DNA of 10,835 nt from NCBI GenBank assembly GCA_041477005.1, contig JBGOUJ010000217.1:1-10835 (forward strand), written 5' to 3'. The translations under genes and the position numbers were made by a program. Positions 1 to 7,159 of this stretch are shown here, one piece after another. Positions within the stretch are counted from its first letter, which is position 1. The number at the start of each line of letters is the position of its first letter. The notes below the pieces were generated by a model. It did no database searches and was not told the DNA's origin. It worked only from the letters and a program-made list of their open reading frames with translations. Origin of the DNA: JBGOUJ01 sp041477005 (GTDB lineage Bacteria > Acidobacteriota > Terriglobia > Bryobacterales > JACQDG01).

Positions 1-1
1 C

Positions 2-79
2 AACCTGGACGAGCTGCGCCCCATCGAAGCCCTGACCCTGCTGGCCGAGCTCAAAAAGTCAGTGACGAGTGACCAGTGA
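2..79 (+). CDS. mutS: DNA mismatch repair protein MutS, C-terminal end (partial)
   Basis: Only the last 25 codons and the TGA stop are in the window; the gene continues to the left. The segment reads NLDELRPIEALTLLAELKK and then VTSDQ before the stop. A Leu-x-Pro-x-Glu-Ala-Leu-x-x-Leu-x-x-Leu-Lys pattern at the extreme C-terminus is typical of MutS, the ATPase that recognises mismatched bases and recruits MutL; in E. coli the matching tail helps tetramer formation. The final VTSDQ and the stop codon come from a 7-bp tandem repeat (62-82), so the native end has probably been replaced by repeat DNA. The call rests on about 19 residues, so it is probable, not certain. Confidence 0.72.
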   Translation, partial: NLDELRPIEALTLLAELKKSVTSDQ

Positions 80-224
80 GGAAACAGCCGTCAGCTATCA
101 GCTATCAGCTTTCAGCACCCCGGGAGGCTTCGGTTGCTGAAAGCTGACGGCTGAAAGCTGACGGCTGCTCTTATGAGCCACGAGCCACAAGTCCGCCCCC
201 TCGTCACTCGTCACCCGTCACTCG
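62..224. repeat. Nested inverted repeat made of heptanucleotide tandem repeats
   Basis: Four blocks of 7-bp tandem units are seen. Block 1 (62-82) is GTGACGA, GTGACCA, GTGAGGA. Block 2 (91-118) is TCAGCTA twice, TCAGCTT, TCAGCAC. Block 3 (136-163) is GCTGAAA, GCTGACG, GCTGAAA, GCTGACG. Block 4 (204-224) is TCACTCG, TCACCCG, TCACTCG. Blocks 2 and 3 form an inverted repeat with 33-bp arms (85-117 and 135-167), only 3 mismatches and a 17-nt loop. Blocks 1 and 4 form an outer pair, with GTGACGAGTGA at 62-72 exactly complementary to TCACTCGTCAC at 204-214. The element spans the mutS stop and the anmK start. Heptanucleotide short tandem repeats are known in cyanobacterial genomes; the likeness is in form only. 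Confidence 0.9.
85..167. other. Long near-perfect hairpin between mutS and anmK
   Basis: These are the inner arms of the heptamer element: 85-117 pairs with 135-167 over 33 bp with three mismatches, leaving the loop 118-134. The right arm ends 5 nt before the anmK ATG at 173, so in mRNA the stem would cover the place where a ribosome binding site should be; no Shine-Dalgarno is visible there. It could end mutS transcription, shield mRNA ends or dampen anmK translation. It lacks the T-run of a classical intrinsic terminator. The fold is seen; the role is inference. Confidence 0.6.
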
Positions 225-1393
225 TCGCCGGTATCATGAGCGGCACCTCGGCGGATGGCATCGATGTCGCGCTGGTCGAAATCCGCGGCGCCGGCTTCCG
301 GATCCGCGTCCGCCCCCTCGCGCACTACACGTTCCCCTATCCTCCGCGCGTGCGCGAGGCCGTGCTGGCGGCGAGCGATGCCGTTGTCTCGACGGCCCAA
401 ATCGCCAATTTGAATTTCCTGCTGGGCGAACTGTTTGCCGAGGCTGTGCAGCGCGCCTGCCGCCTGGCGCAAGTCCCGATTCAAAGGCTCGACCTGATCG
501 GCTCCCACGGCCAGACCATTTACCACCAGGGCCGGCCTCGCCGGCTGCTTGGCCGCCAGATTGCCTCCACGCTGCAGATCGGCGAGCCGGCGCTGATCGC
601 CGCGCGCACCGGGGTAAACGTCGTGGCCGACTTCCGCCCCGCCGACATCGCCGCCGGCGGCCAGGGGGCGCCGCTGGTGCCTTACGTCGATTACCTGCTC
701 TACCGCAGCCCGCGCGTCTCCCGCGTGGCGCTGAACATCGGCGGCATCGCCAACGTGACCGTCATCCCGGCCGGGGCGACGCCCCAGCAGGTGATTGCGT
801 TTGATACCGGCCCGGGCAACATGATTCTCGACGCGCTGGCCGCGCATTTCTCCGGCGGCCGGCAAAGATACGACCGCAACGGCCGCCTGGCTGCGCGGGG
901 CCGGGTCGACCGCAAACTGCTCGACAAACTCCTCCGCGATCCCTACTTGCGCCGCTCGCCTCCGAAAAGTGCGGGAAGAGAACAATACGGGGCTGCGTTT
1001 GTCCATGGTCTGCTCGGCGCGAGCCTGGCGCCCCAGGACCTGATGGCCACCGTAACCGCCTTCACCGCCGCGTCCATCGCCGCCGGCCTGCGGCGCTTCG
1101 CCGGTGGGAGCTTCGCCCGCCGGAACAAAGGGCGCCCTTCTGTAGAGCTGATCGTCTCCGGCGGCGGGTTGCGCAATCCGCGGCTCATGGCTCACCTGGC
1201 CGCTTTCCTGCCGGAAGCCCGGATCCGCGCTTCGAGCGACTTCGGCATCGACAGCGACGCCAAGGAAGCGGTTGCCTTCGCCGTTCTTGCCTATGAGACC
1301 TATCACCGCCGCCCCGCGAACTTGCCTTCCGCTACCGGCGCCCGCCGCCCGCAGATCCTCGGAAAATTGGTTTTCGCCGCCCCTTCAGCTTGA
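173..1393 (+). CDS. anmK: Anhydro-N-acetylmuramic acid kinase AnmK
   Basis: AnmK uses ATP and water to open and phosphorylate 1,6-anhydro-N-acetylmuramic acid, giving MurNAc-6-phosphate for cell-wall recycling in the cytoplasm (MurQ normally acts next). The 406 residues carry family motifs in order: MSGTSADGID at 22-31, GSHGQTIYH at 110-118, FRPADIAAGGQGAPLVP at 154-170 (the region holding the catalytic Asp in studied enzymes), NIGGIANVT at 188-196, FDTGPGN at 210-216, SGGGLRNP at 329-336 and a C-terminal DSDAKEAVAFAVLAYE at 360-375. Most family members are around 370-390 aa. The extra N-terminal residues (about 6-17, VRPLVTRHPSLV) are encoded by the TCACYCG heptamer tract. ATG 173 has no Shine-Dalgarno; an in-frame ATG at 236 exists but would remove the first beta strand before MSGTS. 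Function is secure, the start is less so. Confidence 0.95.
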   Translation: MSHEPQVRPLVTRHPSLVAGIMSGTSADGIDVALVEIRGAGFRIRVRPLAHYTFPYPPRVREAVLAASDAVVSTAQIANLNFLLGELFAEAVQRACRLAQVPIQRLDLIGSHGQTIYHQGRPRRLLGRQIASTLQIGEPALIAARTGVNVVADFRPADIAAGGQGAPLVPYVDYLLYRSPRVSRVALNIGGIANVTVIPAGATPQQVIAFDTGPGNMILDALAAHFSGGRQRYDRNGRLAARGRVDRKLLDKLLRDPYLRRSPPKSAGREQYGAAFVHGLLGASLAPQDLMATVTAFTAASIAAGLRRFAGGSFARRNKGRPSVELIVSGGGLRNPRLMAHLAAFLPEARIRASSDFGIDSDAKEAVAFAVLAYETYHRRPANLPSATGARRPQILGKLVFAAPSA

Positions 1394-1502
1394 AGGAACG
1401 GGCTTTCTACGCCGATAAGGAACAACAGCCCTGCTGGGCCGCAAAAAATGTGGAGGCGTCTTTTTCGTGTCTCTTGTGCTCCAAGTTTCACCGATCTAGC
1501 CT
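1394..1502. other. Gap between anmK and first kinase, low-complexity
   Basis: No convincing gene is seen in these 109 bases. All three forward frames were read: the frame of the downstream kinase has stops at 1416-1418 and 1497-1499. The stretch 1461-1488 (TTTTTCGTGTCTCTTGTG and on) resembles the short-word TTCGTGTC-type intergenic repeats common in Acidobacteriota and Planctomycetes assemblies. That comparison is from memory. No clear promoter or Shine-Dalgarno for the kinase was found. Confidence 0.45.
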
Positions 1503-2858
1503 TTGCCAAACGGTCTTCAAACGGCGTTTCGAATTGGGGCGTGGTGGCTCTGCCTGCCGGCGGTGGTTGTCTTGCTGGTGGCGGTCTGGCGTCTGTGGCG
1601 CCGGCGCCTGGCGCTCTTGCTCGAGCGCCAGCACCGGCTCGAGCAGGAGCGAAATCGAGCCGAGGAGCAAACGCGGGCCATGGAGCGATTACTCGTCGAG
1701 GCACGGCAGGCCACCCGGCTAAAGACCGAGTTCCTGGCCAACATGAGCCACGAGATTCGCACGCCCATGAACGGCATCCTCGGCATGATGTCGCTGGCCC
1801 TCACCACCGAGCTGACCGGCGAGCAGCGCGATTACCTGGAGACCTCGAAGCGCTCGGCCGAGGCCCTGCTCGCTTTGCTCAACGACATCCTCGACATCTC
1901 CAAGATCGAGGCCGACCGCCTGGAGCTCGACCCGGTCGACTTCTCGCTCCGCCGATGCCTGGACGAGGCGCTCCAGGTCCTGAGCTTGCGGGCGCGGCAG
2001 AAGCGGCTGGATCTGCTATGCCAGCCGCAGCCGGAGGCGCCCGATGCGCTGGTGGGCGACCCGGTTCGACTGCGACAGGTGGTGGTCAATCTGGTGGGAA
2101 ACGCCCTCAAATTCACCGACGGCGGGCAGATCGCGGTCGGGGTGAACGTCGAATCGCAGAACGGCCGGCAAGTCACGCTGCATTTCTCGGTGGCCGACAC
2201 GGGCATCGGCATCCCGGCGGAAAAGCACAAGGTGATCTTCGAGGCCTTCCGGCAGGCCGACGGCTCCATGACGCGGAAGTACGGCGGCACCGGGCTTGGC
2301 CTGGCCATCTGTTCCAAGCTGGTGGGGTTGATGGGAGGGCGCATCTGGCTGGAGAGCCAGGTGGGGCAGGGAAGCGTCTTTCACTTCACCGCTTCGTTTG
2401 GCCTGTCGAAACGCCCCGGCGAGGTCACGCCGGCCCATCCGGCGAGAGAAGCGGAAGCGCAGACCCGCCCGCTTCGCATTCTGGTGGCCGAGGACAATGC
2501 TGTGAACCAGAAGGTCGCCGTGCGGATGCTCGAGAGGCTGGGTCATCAGGTTGCCGTCGCCGGCAACGGCCTGGAAGCGCTGGCGGCTCTCGATCGCCAG
2601 CCGTTCGATCTGATCCTGATGGACGTGCAGATGCCGGAGATGGACGGCGTCGAAACGACGGCGGTGATTCGCCGGCAGGAGCGAGCCACCGGCGCTCACA
2701 TGCCCATTCTGGCCCTGACGGCGCACGCCATGAAGGGAGACCGCGAAAAGTTTCTCCAGGCCGGCATGGACGGCTATGTGTCCAAACCGATTTCCCTGGA
2801 GGAGCTGATCGTCGCGATTGAGGCGCTGGAGGCTTCCCGGCCGCCCGCGCCCGCTTGA
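1503..2858 (+). CDS. Hybrid histidine kinase without sensor domain (HisKA-HATPase-REC)
   Basis: This is a membrane-anchored hybrid kinase of 451 aa. One membrane segment lies at about 11-30, followed by a charged coiled-coil linker at about 33-72. HisKA has phospho-acceptor H83 in NMSHEIRTP. The HATPase has N-box N196, D232 in DTGIGIP, and GGTGLGL at 261-267. The C-terminal receiver has acidic pair E330/D331, phospho-acceptor D374 in LILMDVQMPEMDG, T406 and K428. All catalytic residues are present, so the protein looks active. There is no periplasmic domain. The start is weak: TTG at 1503 with no Shine-Dalgarno, six bases after an in-frame TAG, and no ATG before residue 60. The core is a close paralogue of the next gene, which begins 12 nt downstream, so they are probably cotranscribed. 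It may be a 5'-truncated propeller kinase or a real short partner kinase. No target regulator is visible. Confidence 0.88.
   Translation: MPNGLQTAFRIGAWWLCLPAVVVLLVAVWRLWRRRLALLLERQHRLEQERNRAEEQTRAMERLLVEARQATRLKTEFLANMSHEIRTPMNGILGMMSLALTTELTGEQRDYLETSKRSAEALLALLNDILDISKIEADRLELDPVDFSLRRCLDEALQVLSLRARQKRLDLLCQPQPEAPDALVGDPVRLRQVVVNLVGNALKFTDGGQIAVGVNVESQNGRQVTLHFSVADTGIGIPAEKHKVIFEAFRQADGSMTRKYGGTGLGLAICSKLVGLMGGRIWLESQVGQGSVFHFTASFGLSKRPGEVTPAHPAREAEAQTRPLRILVAEDNAVNQKVAVRMLERLGHQVAVAGNGLEALAALDRQPFDLILMDVQMPEMDGVETTAVIRRQERATGAHMPILALTAHAMKGDREKFLQAGMDGYVSKPISLEELIVAIEALEASRPPAPA
1728..2840 (+). repeat. Kinase-core direct repeat, copy 1
   Basis: The kinase and receiver region of the first kinase is repeated in the second, 3561 bp downstream (copy 2 about 5289-6398). 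The proteins align with a constant offset of 731 residues through HisKA and HATPase and 730 in the receiver, so there is a single one-residue gap, in the linker. A 29-bp identical run lies at 1728-1756 and 5289-5317, and further identical runs surround the receiver aspartate codon. The offset is a multiple of three, so recombination between copies would leave an intact in-frame kinase and delete the propeller. Confidence 0.8.
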
Positions 2859-2870
2859 GACGGGAAAGAA

Positions 2871-5800
2871 ATGCCGAGCGGCGGAAAAAATTCGTGGGCG
2901 GGTTGGAGCCGCAAGGCCCTCTGGGCGGCGGCGCTTGCTCTGCCCGCCCTGCTCGCCGCGCAGCGCCATAGCTTCCACTACTACGCGCACGAGGAGGGAT
3001 TGACGGGCAACGTGGTGCAGTGCCTGCTGCAGGACCGCACCGGTTTCCTGTGGGTGGGCACCATCAACGGGCTGTTTCGCTACGACGGCGTTCGCTTTCG
3101 CGGCTTTGGGGCAGCCGATGGATTGCCCAGCAACCGGATCGAGTCGTTGCACGAGGCGCCGGACGGCGCCCTATGGGTCGGCACGCGTTTCGGTCCCGCG
3201 CGGCGGCAGGGGGACCGCTTCGAGCCGGCGGGCCTCCCAAACGGGGCCAACATCGTCGGCCAATCCAGCATCGCCTCCGACGCTCAAGGAAGACTCTACG
3301 TGGGCGCCAACCGGGGGCTTTTCCTCGCGCAGTCCCGCGAGCGCCCGATGGATTGGCGCCGCGTGGGCCCCCAGGCTGCGGTGTATGGCGTCCATGTCGA
3401 TCCGCGAGGGGTCGTGTGGTTCGGATGCGATCGCAGCCTGTGCCGGCTCGAGGATGACAAAGTCTCCATGCTGGGGCCCGGGAACGGACTTCCTCCCGAG
3501 CGATGGGACGCGATTCTGACCGACGCGGCGGGCCAGTTGTGGGTCCGCAGCGCGCGCCGATTGCTGGCGCTGCCGAAGGGATCGAGCCGCTTCGAGCCGC
3601 GCGACCAGGGCCTTCCTCCATCCAGCCGCTTCGGTTCTCTTTCTCTCGATCGCGCCGGCCGCCTCTTCGTTGCTACCGAGACGGGGCTGGCGCGCCGGGC
3701 GGGCCAAGGATGGGAGCGGATCGGCGTGGAGCAGGGCCTGCCGACCAGTGCTACCTGCTGCGTGATCGAGGACCGGGAAGGCTCGATGTGGGTCGCCTTC
3801 TCGGGTTCCGGCGTGGCCCGCTGGGCCGGCTATAACCAGTGGGCAAGCTGGACGGCGGCCGAGGGCTTGCGAGGAAGCCGCGTGAAGGCCATCGATCGGG
3901 ACGGCGCCGGCAACCTCTGGGTTGGAACCGAGCAGGGCCTTCACCGGCTCGCCGCCGACCGCAGAAGCTGGCGGCACTGGAGCCGGAAAGAGGGCCTGGC
4001 CGGCGACACCGTGCGGGCGGTCAAGGTTGGGCCGGATGGGACGGTCTGGGCCGGCAGCTCCCCCGGCGGCCTTTCCCGGCTCGACCCCGCCACGGGGAAT
4101 ATCCGGCGTTACGGACCGCGGGAAGGAATTGATGAGGAGCGTATCGAGTCGTTCTATCTCGATCCGGAGAACCGGCTGTGGGTCACAACCAAGGGGGCGC
4201 TGTATCGAAGCAAAGAACCGTTGACGGGCCAGCCGGAGGCTTCCCCTGCCGTGCGCTTCGAGCGGCAAAACCCGGCGCTTAGCGACCCGCAGGAAGTCTT
4301 TTCACATTGCTTGGTCGCCCGCGGTGGGGTCCTGTGGTTGGCCGGAAGCCGCGGATTGCTGCGGAAGAACGGGGCGCAATGGACCCGCTTCACCGAGCGC
4401 GACGGACTCGAGAGCAACCAGGTCGACATGGTGGCCGAGGCGCCGGACGGCGCTCTCTGGATCAGCTACAGCAGCGCCCTCGGCGTCTCGCGGTTGACCT
4501 TCCGGCCCGAGGGGTTGCGGATCGAGCATTTTCGCGTGGGAAAAGGCCTTGGCTCCGACGACATCGCTTTCCTCCAGTTCGATGGCCGGGGCTGGCTCTG
4601 GGTGGGCTCCGATAACGGCTTGGACGTCTTCGACGCCCGCGAGTGGCGTCATCACGCCCGCGCCGACGGGCTGCTGTGGGATGAGTGCATGTTCCGGGCT
4701 TTTCTGGCCGATCCGGATGGCAGCGTCTGGATCGGCACCGGGCAAGGCCTGTCGCGGTTTCATCCCCTCGGCGTCCGGCAGCCGGATTCTCCCTCTCCGG
4801 CCGTCCTGACCGCGATTCAATTGGGCGGCCGGGAGCGGGATCCGGGCGCGACCGGGAGCGCCTCTTACCACGACCGTTCGTTGCTGGTCGACTACTCCGC
4901 CTTGACCTTCGCGCAAAGCGACGTGCGGTTTCGCTATCGGCTGCGGGGATTCGAGGAGGACTGGGTAGAGACCGGCCATAGACAGGTTCGCTACCCCAGC
5001 CTGCCGCCGGGCCAGTACACCTTCGAGGTGATGGCTCGCAGCCCGCAGGGAAGCTGGAGCGAGCAGCCGGCGCGCTTCTCCTTTCGGATTCTGCCGCCCT
5101 GGTGGGAAGGCTGGTGGTTCCAGGGTCCTGCTTTCCTGGGAATTTTTCTGGTCGGCCGCTGGCTGTTGCGCTGGCGCATGCTGCGGTTGATCGAGATGCA
5201 CCGTCAGCTTGAGGCAGTGGTCGCCGAGCGGACCCGCGAATTGCGCGAGGAGAAGGCCCGCACCGAGGAAGCAAGCCGGTTGAAGGGCGAGTTCCTGGCC
5301 AACATGAGCCACGAGATCCGTACGCCGATGAACGGCGTTCTGGGCATGACGTCGCTGGCGCTGACCACGGCGCTCAGCGGCGAGCAGCGGGAGTATCTGG
5401 AAACGGCGAAAACATCGGCCGAGTCGCTGCTGGTGCTGCTCAATGACATTCTGGATTTCTCCAAGATCGAGGCCGGGCGGCTGGAGCTCGATCCGATCGA
5501 TTTTTCGCTGCGGCAGTGCCTGCAGGGCGCGGTAAGGACATTGGCGCTGCGAGCCGAGCAGAAGGGTGTTGCGCTCGCGTATGAAATCGAGCCGGGCGTG
5601 CCGGAGCACCTGGTGGGGGATCCGCACCGCCTGCGCCAGGTGCTGCTGAACCTGATCGGCAATGCCCTCAAGTTTACCGAACGGGGGGGCGTCGAGATCC
5701 GGGTGAAGCCGGAGTGGAAGACCGGGACGGAAGTGCAGTTGCGCTTTTCGGTCAGCGACTCAGGGATCGGGATTCCGGCGGCGCAGCAGAAGGTCATCTT

Positions 5801-6413
5801 CGAGGCCTTCCGCCAGGCCGACGGCTCGACCACGCGAAAATATGGAGGCACGGGCCTGGGTCTCGCGATCTGCGCCAAGCTGGCCGGTCTGATGGGCGGC
5901 CGGATCTGGGTGGAGAGCGAACCCGGACGCGGCAGCACGTTTCACTTCACGGCGCACTTCACCCCGGCGGCGGCGCCGAGCGCCGCGCCCGCCGAGCTGC
6001 CGGCCGCGAGCCGGGCGCCGGTCGCCGGGCTCCGCATTCTGCTGGCGGAGGACAACCTGGTGAACCAGAAGGTGGCCGTGGGGCTGCTCGAGAAAATGGG
6101 ACACCGTGTTACCGTCGCCGCCAACGGGAAAGAGGCCCTGGGCCGGTTCGAGGAGCAGCCCTTCGACTTGATCCTGATGGACGTGCAGATGCCCGAGATG
6201 GATGGCTTGGAGGCGACCGCAGCCATCCGGGAGCGCGAAAGGTCCGCGGGGCTTCACGTGCCGATTGTGGCCATGACCGCCCACACCATGAAGGGGGACC
6301 GGGAGAAATGTCTGGACGCCGGCATGGACGGCTATCTCGCCAAGCCGATCCGTTCGAGCGATCTGGTCGAAGAGATCGGGCGCGTCATCGGCGCGCTCGA
6401 ATCGGTGGGGTAA
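2871..6413 (+). CDS. Two-component-regulator propeller hybrid histidine kinase with receiver
   Basis: This 1180-aa one-protein sensory system resembles the hybrid two-component sensors that detect polysaccharide fragments in Bacteroides. A signal peptide covers about 1-30 (hydrophobic 16-30, ending LLAAQ). Fourteen propeller blades can be counted by their LWVGT-like strands near residues 60, 101, 142, 182, 223, 265, 306, 349, 392, 436, 488, 529, 576 and 619, fitting two seven-bladed propellers. A Y_Y_Y domain lies at about 672-740 and a membrane segment at about 748-766. HisKA has H814, the HATPase has N927, D963 and GGTGLGL at 992-998, and the receiver has E1060/D1061, phospho-acceptor D1104, T1136 and K1158. 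Unlike the Bacteroides proteins it has no AraC-type DNA-binding domain, so phosphate must go to an unseen phosphotransferase or regulator. ATG 2871 has a weak GGGAAAG upstream. The ligand is unknown. Confidence 0.95.
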   Translation: MPSGGKNSWAGWSRKALWAAALALPALLAAQRHSFHYYAHEEGLTGNVVQCLLQDRTGFLWVGTINGLFRYDGVRFRGFGAADGLPSNRIESLHEAPDGALWVGTRFGPARRQGDRFEPAGLPNGANIVGQSSIASDAQGRLYVGANRGLFLAQSRERPMDWRRVGPQAAVYGVHVDPRGVVWFGCDRSLCRLEDDKVSMLGPGNGLPPERWDAILTDAAGQLWVRSARRLLALPKGSSRFEPRDQGLPPSSRFGSLSLDRAGRLFVATETGLARRAGQGWERIGVEQGLPTSATCCVIEDREGSMWVAFSGSGVARWAGYNQWASWTAAEGLRGSRVKAIDRDGAGNLWVGTEQGLHRLAADRRSWRHWSRKEGLAGDTVRAVKVGPDGTVWAGSSPGGLSRLDPATGNIRRYGPREGIDEERIESFYLDPENRLWVTTKGALYRSKEPLTGQPEASPAVRFERQNPALSDPQEVFSHCLVARGGVLWLAGSRGLLRKNGAQWTRFTERDGLESNQVDMVAEAPDGALWISYSSALGVSRLTFRPEGLRIEHFRVGKGLGSDDIAFLQFDGRGWLWVGSDNGLDVFDAREWRHHARADGLLWDECMFRAFLADPDGSVWIGTGQGLSRFHPLGVRQPDSPSPAVLTAIQLGGRERDPGATGSASYHDRSLLVDYSALTFAQSDVRFRYRLRGFEEDWVETGHRQVRYPSLPPGQYTFEVMARSPQGSWSEQPARFSFRILPPWWEGWWFQGPAFLGIFLVGRWLLRWRMLRLIEMHRQLEAVVAERTRELREEKARTEEASRLKGEFLANMSHEIRTPMNGVLGMTSLALTTALSGEQREYLETAKTSAESLLVLLNDILDFSKIEAGRLELDPIDFSLRQCLQGAVRTLALRAEQKGVALAYEIEPGVPEHLVGDPHRLRQVLLNLIGNALKFTERGGVEIRVKPEWKTGTEVQLRFSVSDSGIGIPAAQQKVIFEAFRQADGSTTRKYGGTGLGLAICAKLAGLMGGRIWVESEPGRGSTFHFTAHFTPAAAPSAAPAELPAASRAPVAGLRILLAEDNLVNQKVAVGLLEKMGHRVTVAANGKEALGRFEEQPFDLILMDVQMPEMDGLEATAAIRERERSAGLHVPIVAMTAHTMKGDREKCLDAGMDGYLAKPIRSSDLVEEIGRVIGALESVG
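5289..6398 (+). repeat. Kinase-core direct repeat, copy 2
   Basis: This is the second copy of the duplicated HisKA-HATPase-REC region, inside the propeller kinase. Protein identity to copy 1 is highest around NMSHEIRTPMNG, the FEAFRQADGS to GGTGLGLAIC stretch, and the LILMDVQMPEMDG segment. It is lowest around residues 896-912, in the HATPase-receiver linker (1031-1053) and in the last 20 residues. Confidence 0.8.
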
Positions 6414-6516
6414 CAGTCCGGCTTGCCCGCCCGCCTCACGGCGTGCCAGGGGTCCCCCAGGAGGAATCGCGCGCTACGCAGCGCTTGGGCTTACCGCCCT
6501 TCGCTTGACGGCGGTA
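6414..6516. terminator. Possible bidirectional terminator region between convergent genes
   Basis: The propeller kinase and the DinB-like gene converge here. Two small stems can be drawn: GCGCT at 6471-6475 with AGCGC at 6480-6484 (4-nt loop), and TACCGCC at 6492-6498 with GGCGGTA at 6510-6516 (11-nt loop), the latter overlapping the DinB-like stop codon. Neither is followed by a T-run on either strand, so intrinsic termination is only a guess. Confidence 0.25.
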
Positions 6517-7006
6517 CGACGCCCTTCAGGCGCATGTAGACCGCCATGTAGCCATACTCTTCGTTAGAGTGGGTGGTAACCCCGACGAGTGCGCCCAACT
6601 TCGACCGCTGGCCGCGGCCCGCCTTGACCATTTCAGCGGCGTTCGCGTCGGTCAGCGAGTCAAAGGCGCTGTCGCAGTCGGCGAACGACTCCTTGAGCGC
6701 AGCCACCAAATCGGCTTTCGACGTTTTGGACCCCGCGTTTGCCGGCTTCTGCTCCCCTTTGACCCCAGCACAGGTGCGGGTTTGGGCGTCGGCGACATGA
6801 CCTACGAGCTGGCCGAAAGTCCGCACGTCGGGCGTCGGCTTGAAGCTGTAGTTCTCCTCCGGCATCTTCTCGGCCATCTTCTGAAGGTTGTTTTTTATGG
6901 CCGTGTAGGCTTGCTTGGCCTCGCCGATGAGCGGATTGGCGTTTTGCGCCTGGGCGCAGGCGCCCGCGAGCGCGCCGGCGAGCAACATCGTCAAATAGCG
7001 GTTCAC
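6491..7006 (-). CDS. Exported DinB-superfamily protein
   Basis: The 171-aa protein has an N-terminal signal peptide (hydrophobic 5-18, Ala-rich end near ACAQAQ) followed by a DinB-like four-helix bundle. Family marks are GQLVGHVADAQ at 65-75 and the C-terminal THSNEEYGYMAVYMRLKG at 145-162, followed by VVPPSS. DinB/YfiT proteins usually bind a metal through three histidines. H70 and H146 are present, but the position usually held by the third (in H-x-x-E-H-Y-G) is E150 here. The reaction is unknown; relatives include thiol transferases and damage-induced proteins. The start is GTG, fixed by a strong AGGAGG eight bases upstream (reverse strand, about 7015-7020). The gene appears monocistronic. 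The family call is good, the function is open. Confidence 0.82.
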   Translation of the reverse strand: MNRYLTMLLAGALAGACAQAQNANPLIGEAKQAYTAIKNNLQKMAEKMPEENYSFKPTPDVRTFGQLVGHVADAQTRTCAGVKGEQKPANAGSKTSKADLVAALKESFADCDSAFDSLTDANAAEMVKAGRGQRSKLGALVGVTTHSNEEYGYMAVYMRLKGVVPPSSEGR

Positions 7007-7014
7007 CTTGGTTT

Positions 7015-7020
7015 CCTCCT
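7015..7020 (-). promoter_or_regulatory. Strong Shine-Dalgarno for the DinB-like gene
   Basis: On the minus strand AGGAGG is followed by eight bases and then GTG at 7006-7004. This is the best ribosome site in the window, and it selects the GTG start, which places a clean signal peptide at the N-terminus. Confidence 0.75.
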
Positions 7021-7159
7021 GATTCTCAGTTCGCTGAAGCGCTTACTATCTTAGCCCACCACAGGTCGAGTTTGGAGGGCATTCGGGCGCGGCGGCCGAA
7101 GCCGCTGCTTCTGATGCTAACGGAATGGTTGTCGATGCGTGTTGCGCGACCTCAAAGAT

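Noticed and set aside
62..224. Tandem repeats as a CRISPR array
   Set aside because: Units are 7 bp and contiguous with no unique spacers, and the blocks are inverted relative to each other.
236..238. ATG 236 as the main anmK start
   Set aside because: It would delete the first beta strand (VAGI) before MSGTS that AnmK proteins normally have; kept only as a possible secondary start.
218..1306. Long minus-strand open frame opposite anmK
   Set aside because: It is the complement of a well-conserved gene in GC-rich DNA and shows no recognisable domain.
1448..2821. Long open frame on plus strand overlapping the first kinase
   Set aside because: Its translation is low-complexity Arg/Gly/Ala-rich with no motif, while the overlapping frame encodes an intact kinase with all catalytic boxes.
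3171..5627. Two long minus-strand open frames opposite the propeller kinase
   Set aside because: Both lie opposite clear propeller and kinase coding sequence and read as unstructured Arg/Pro/Ala/Gly-rich peptides.
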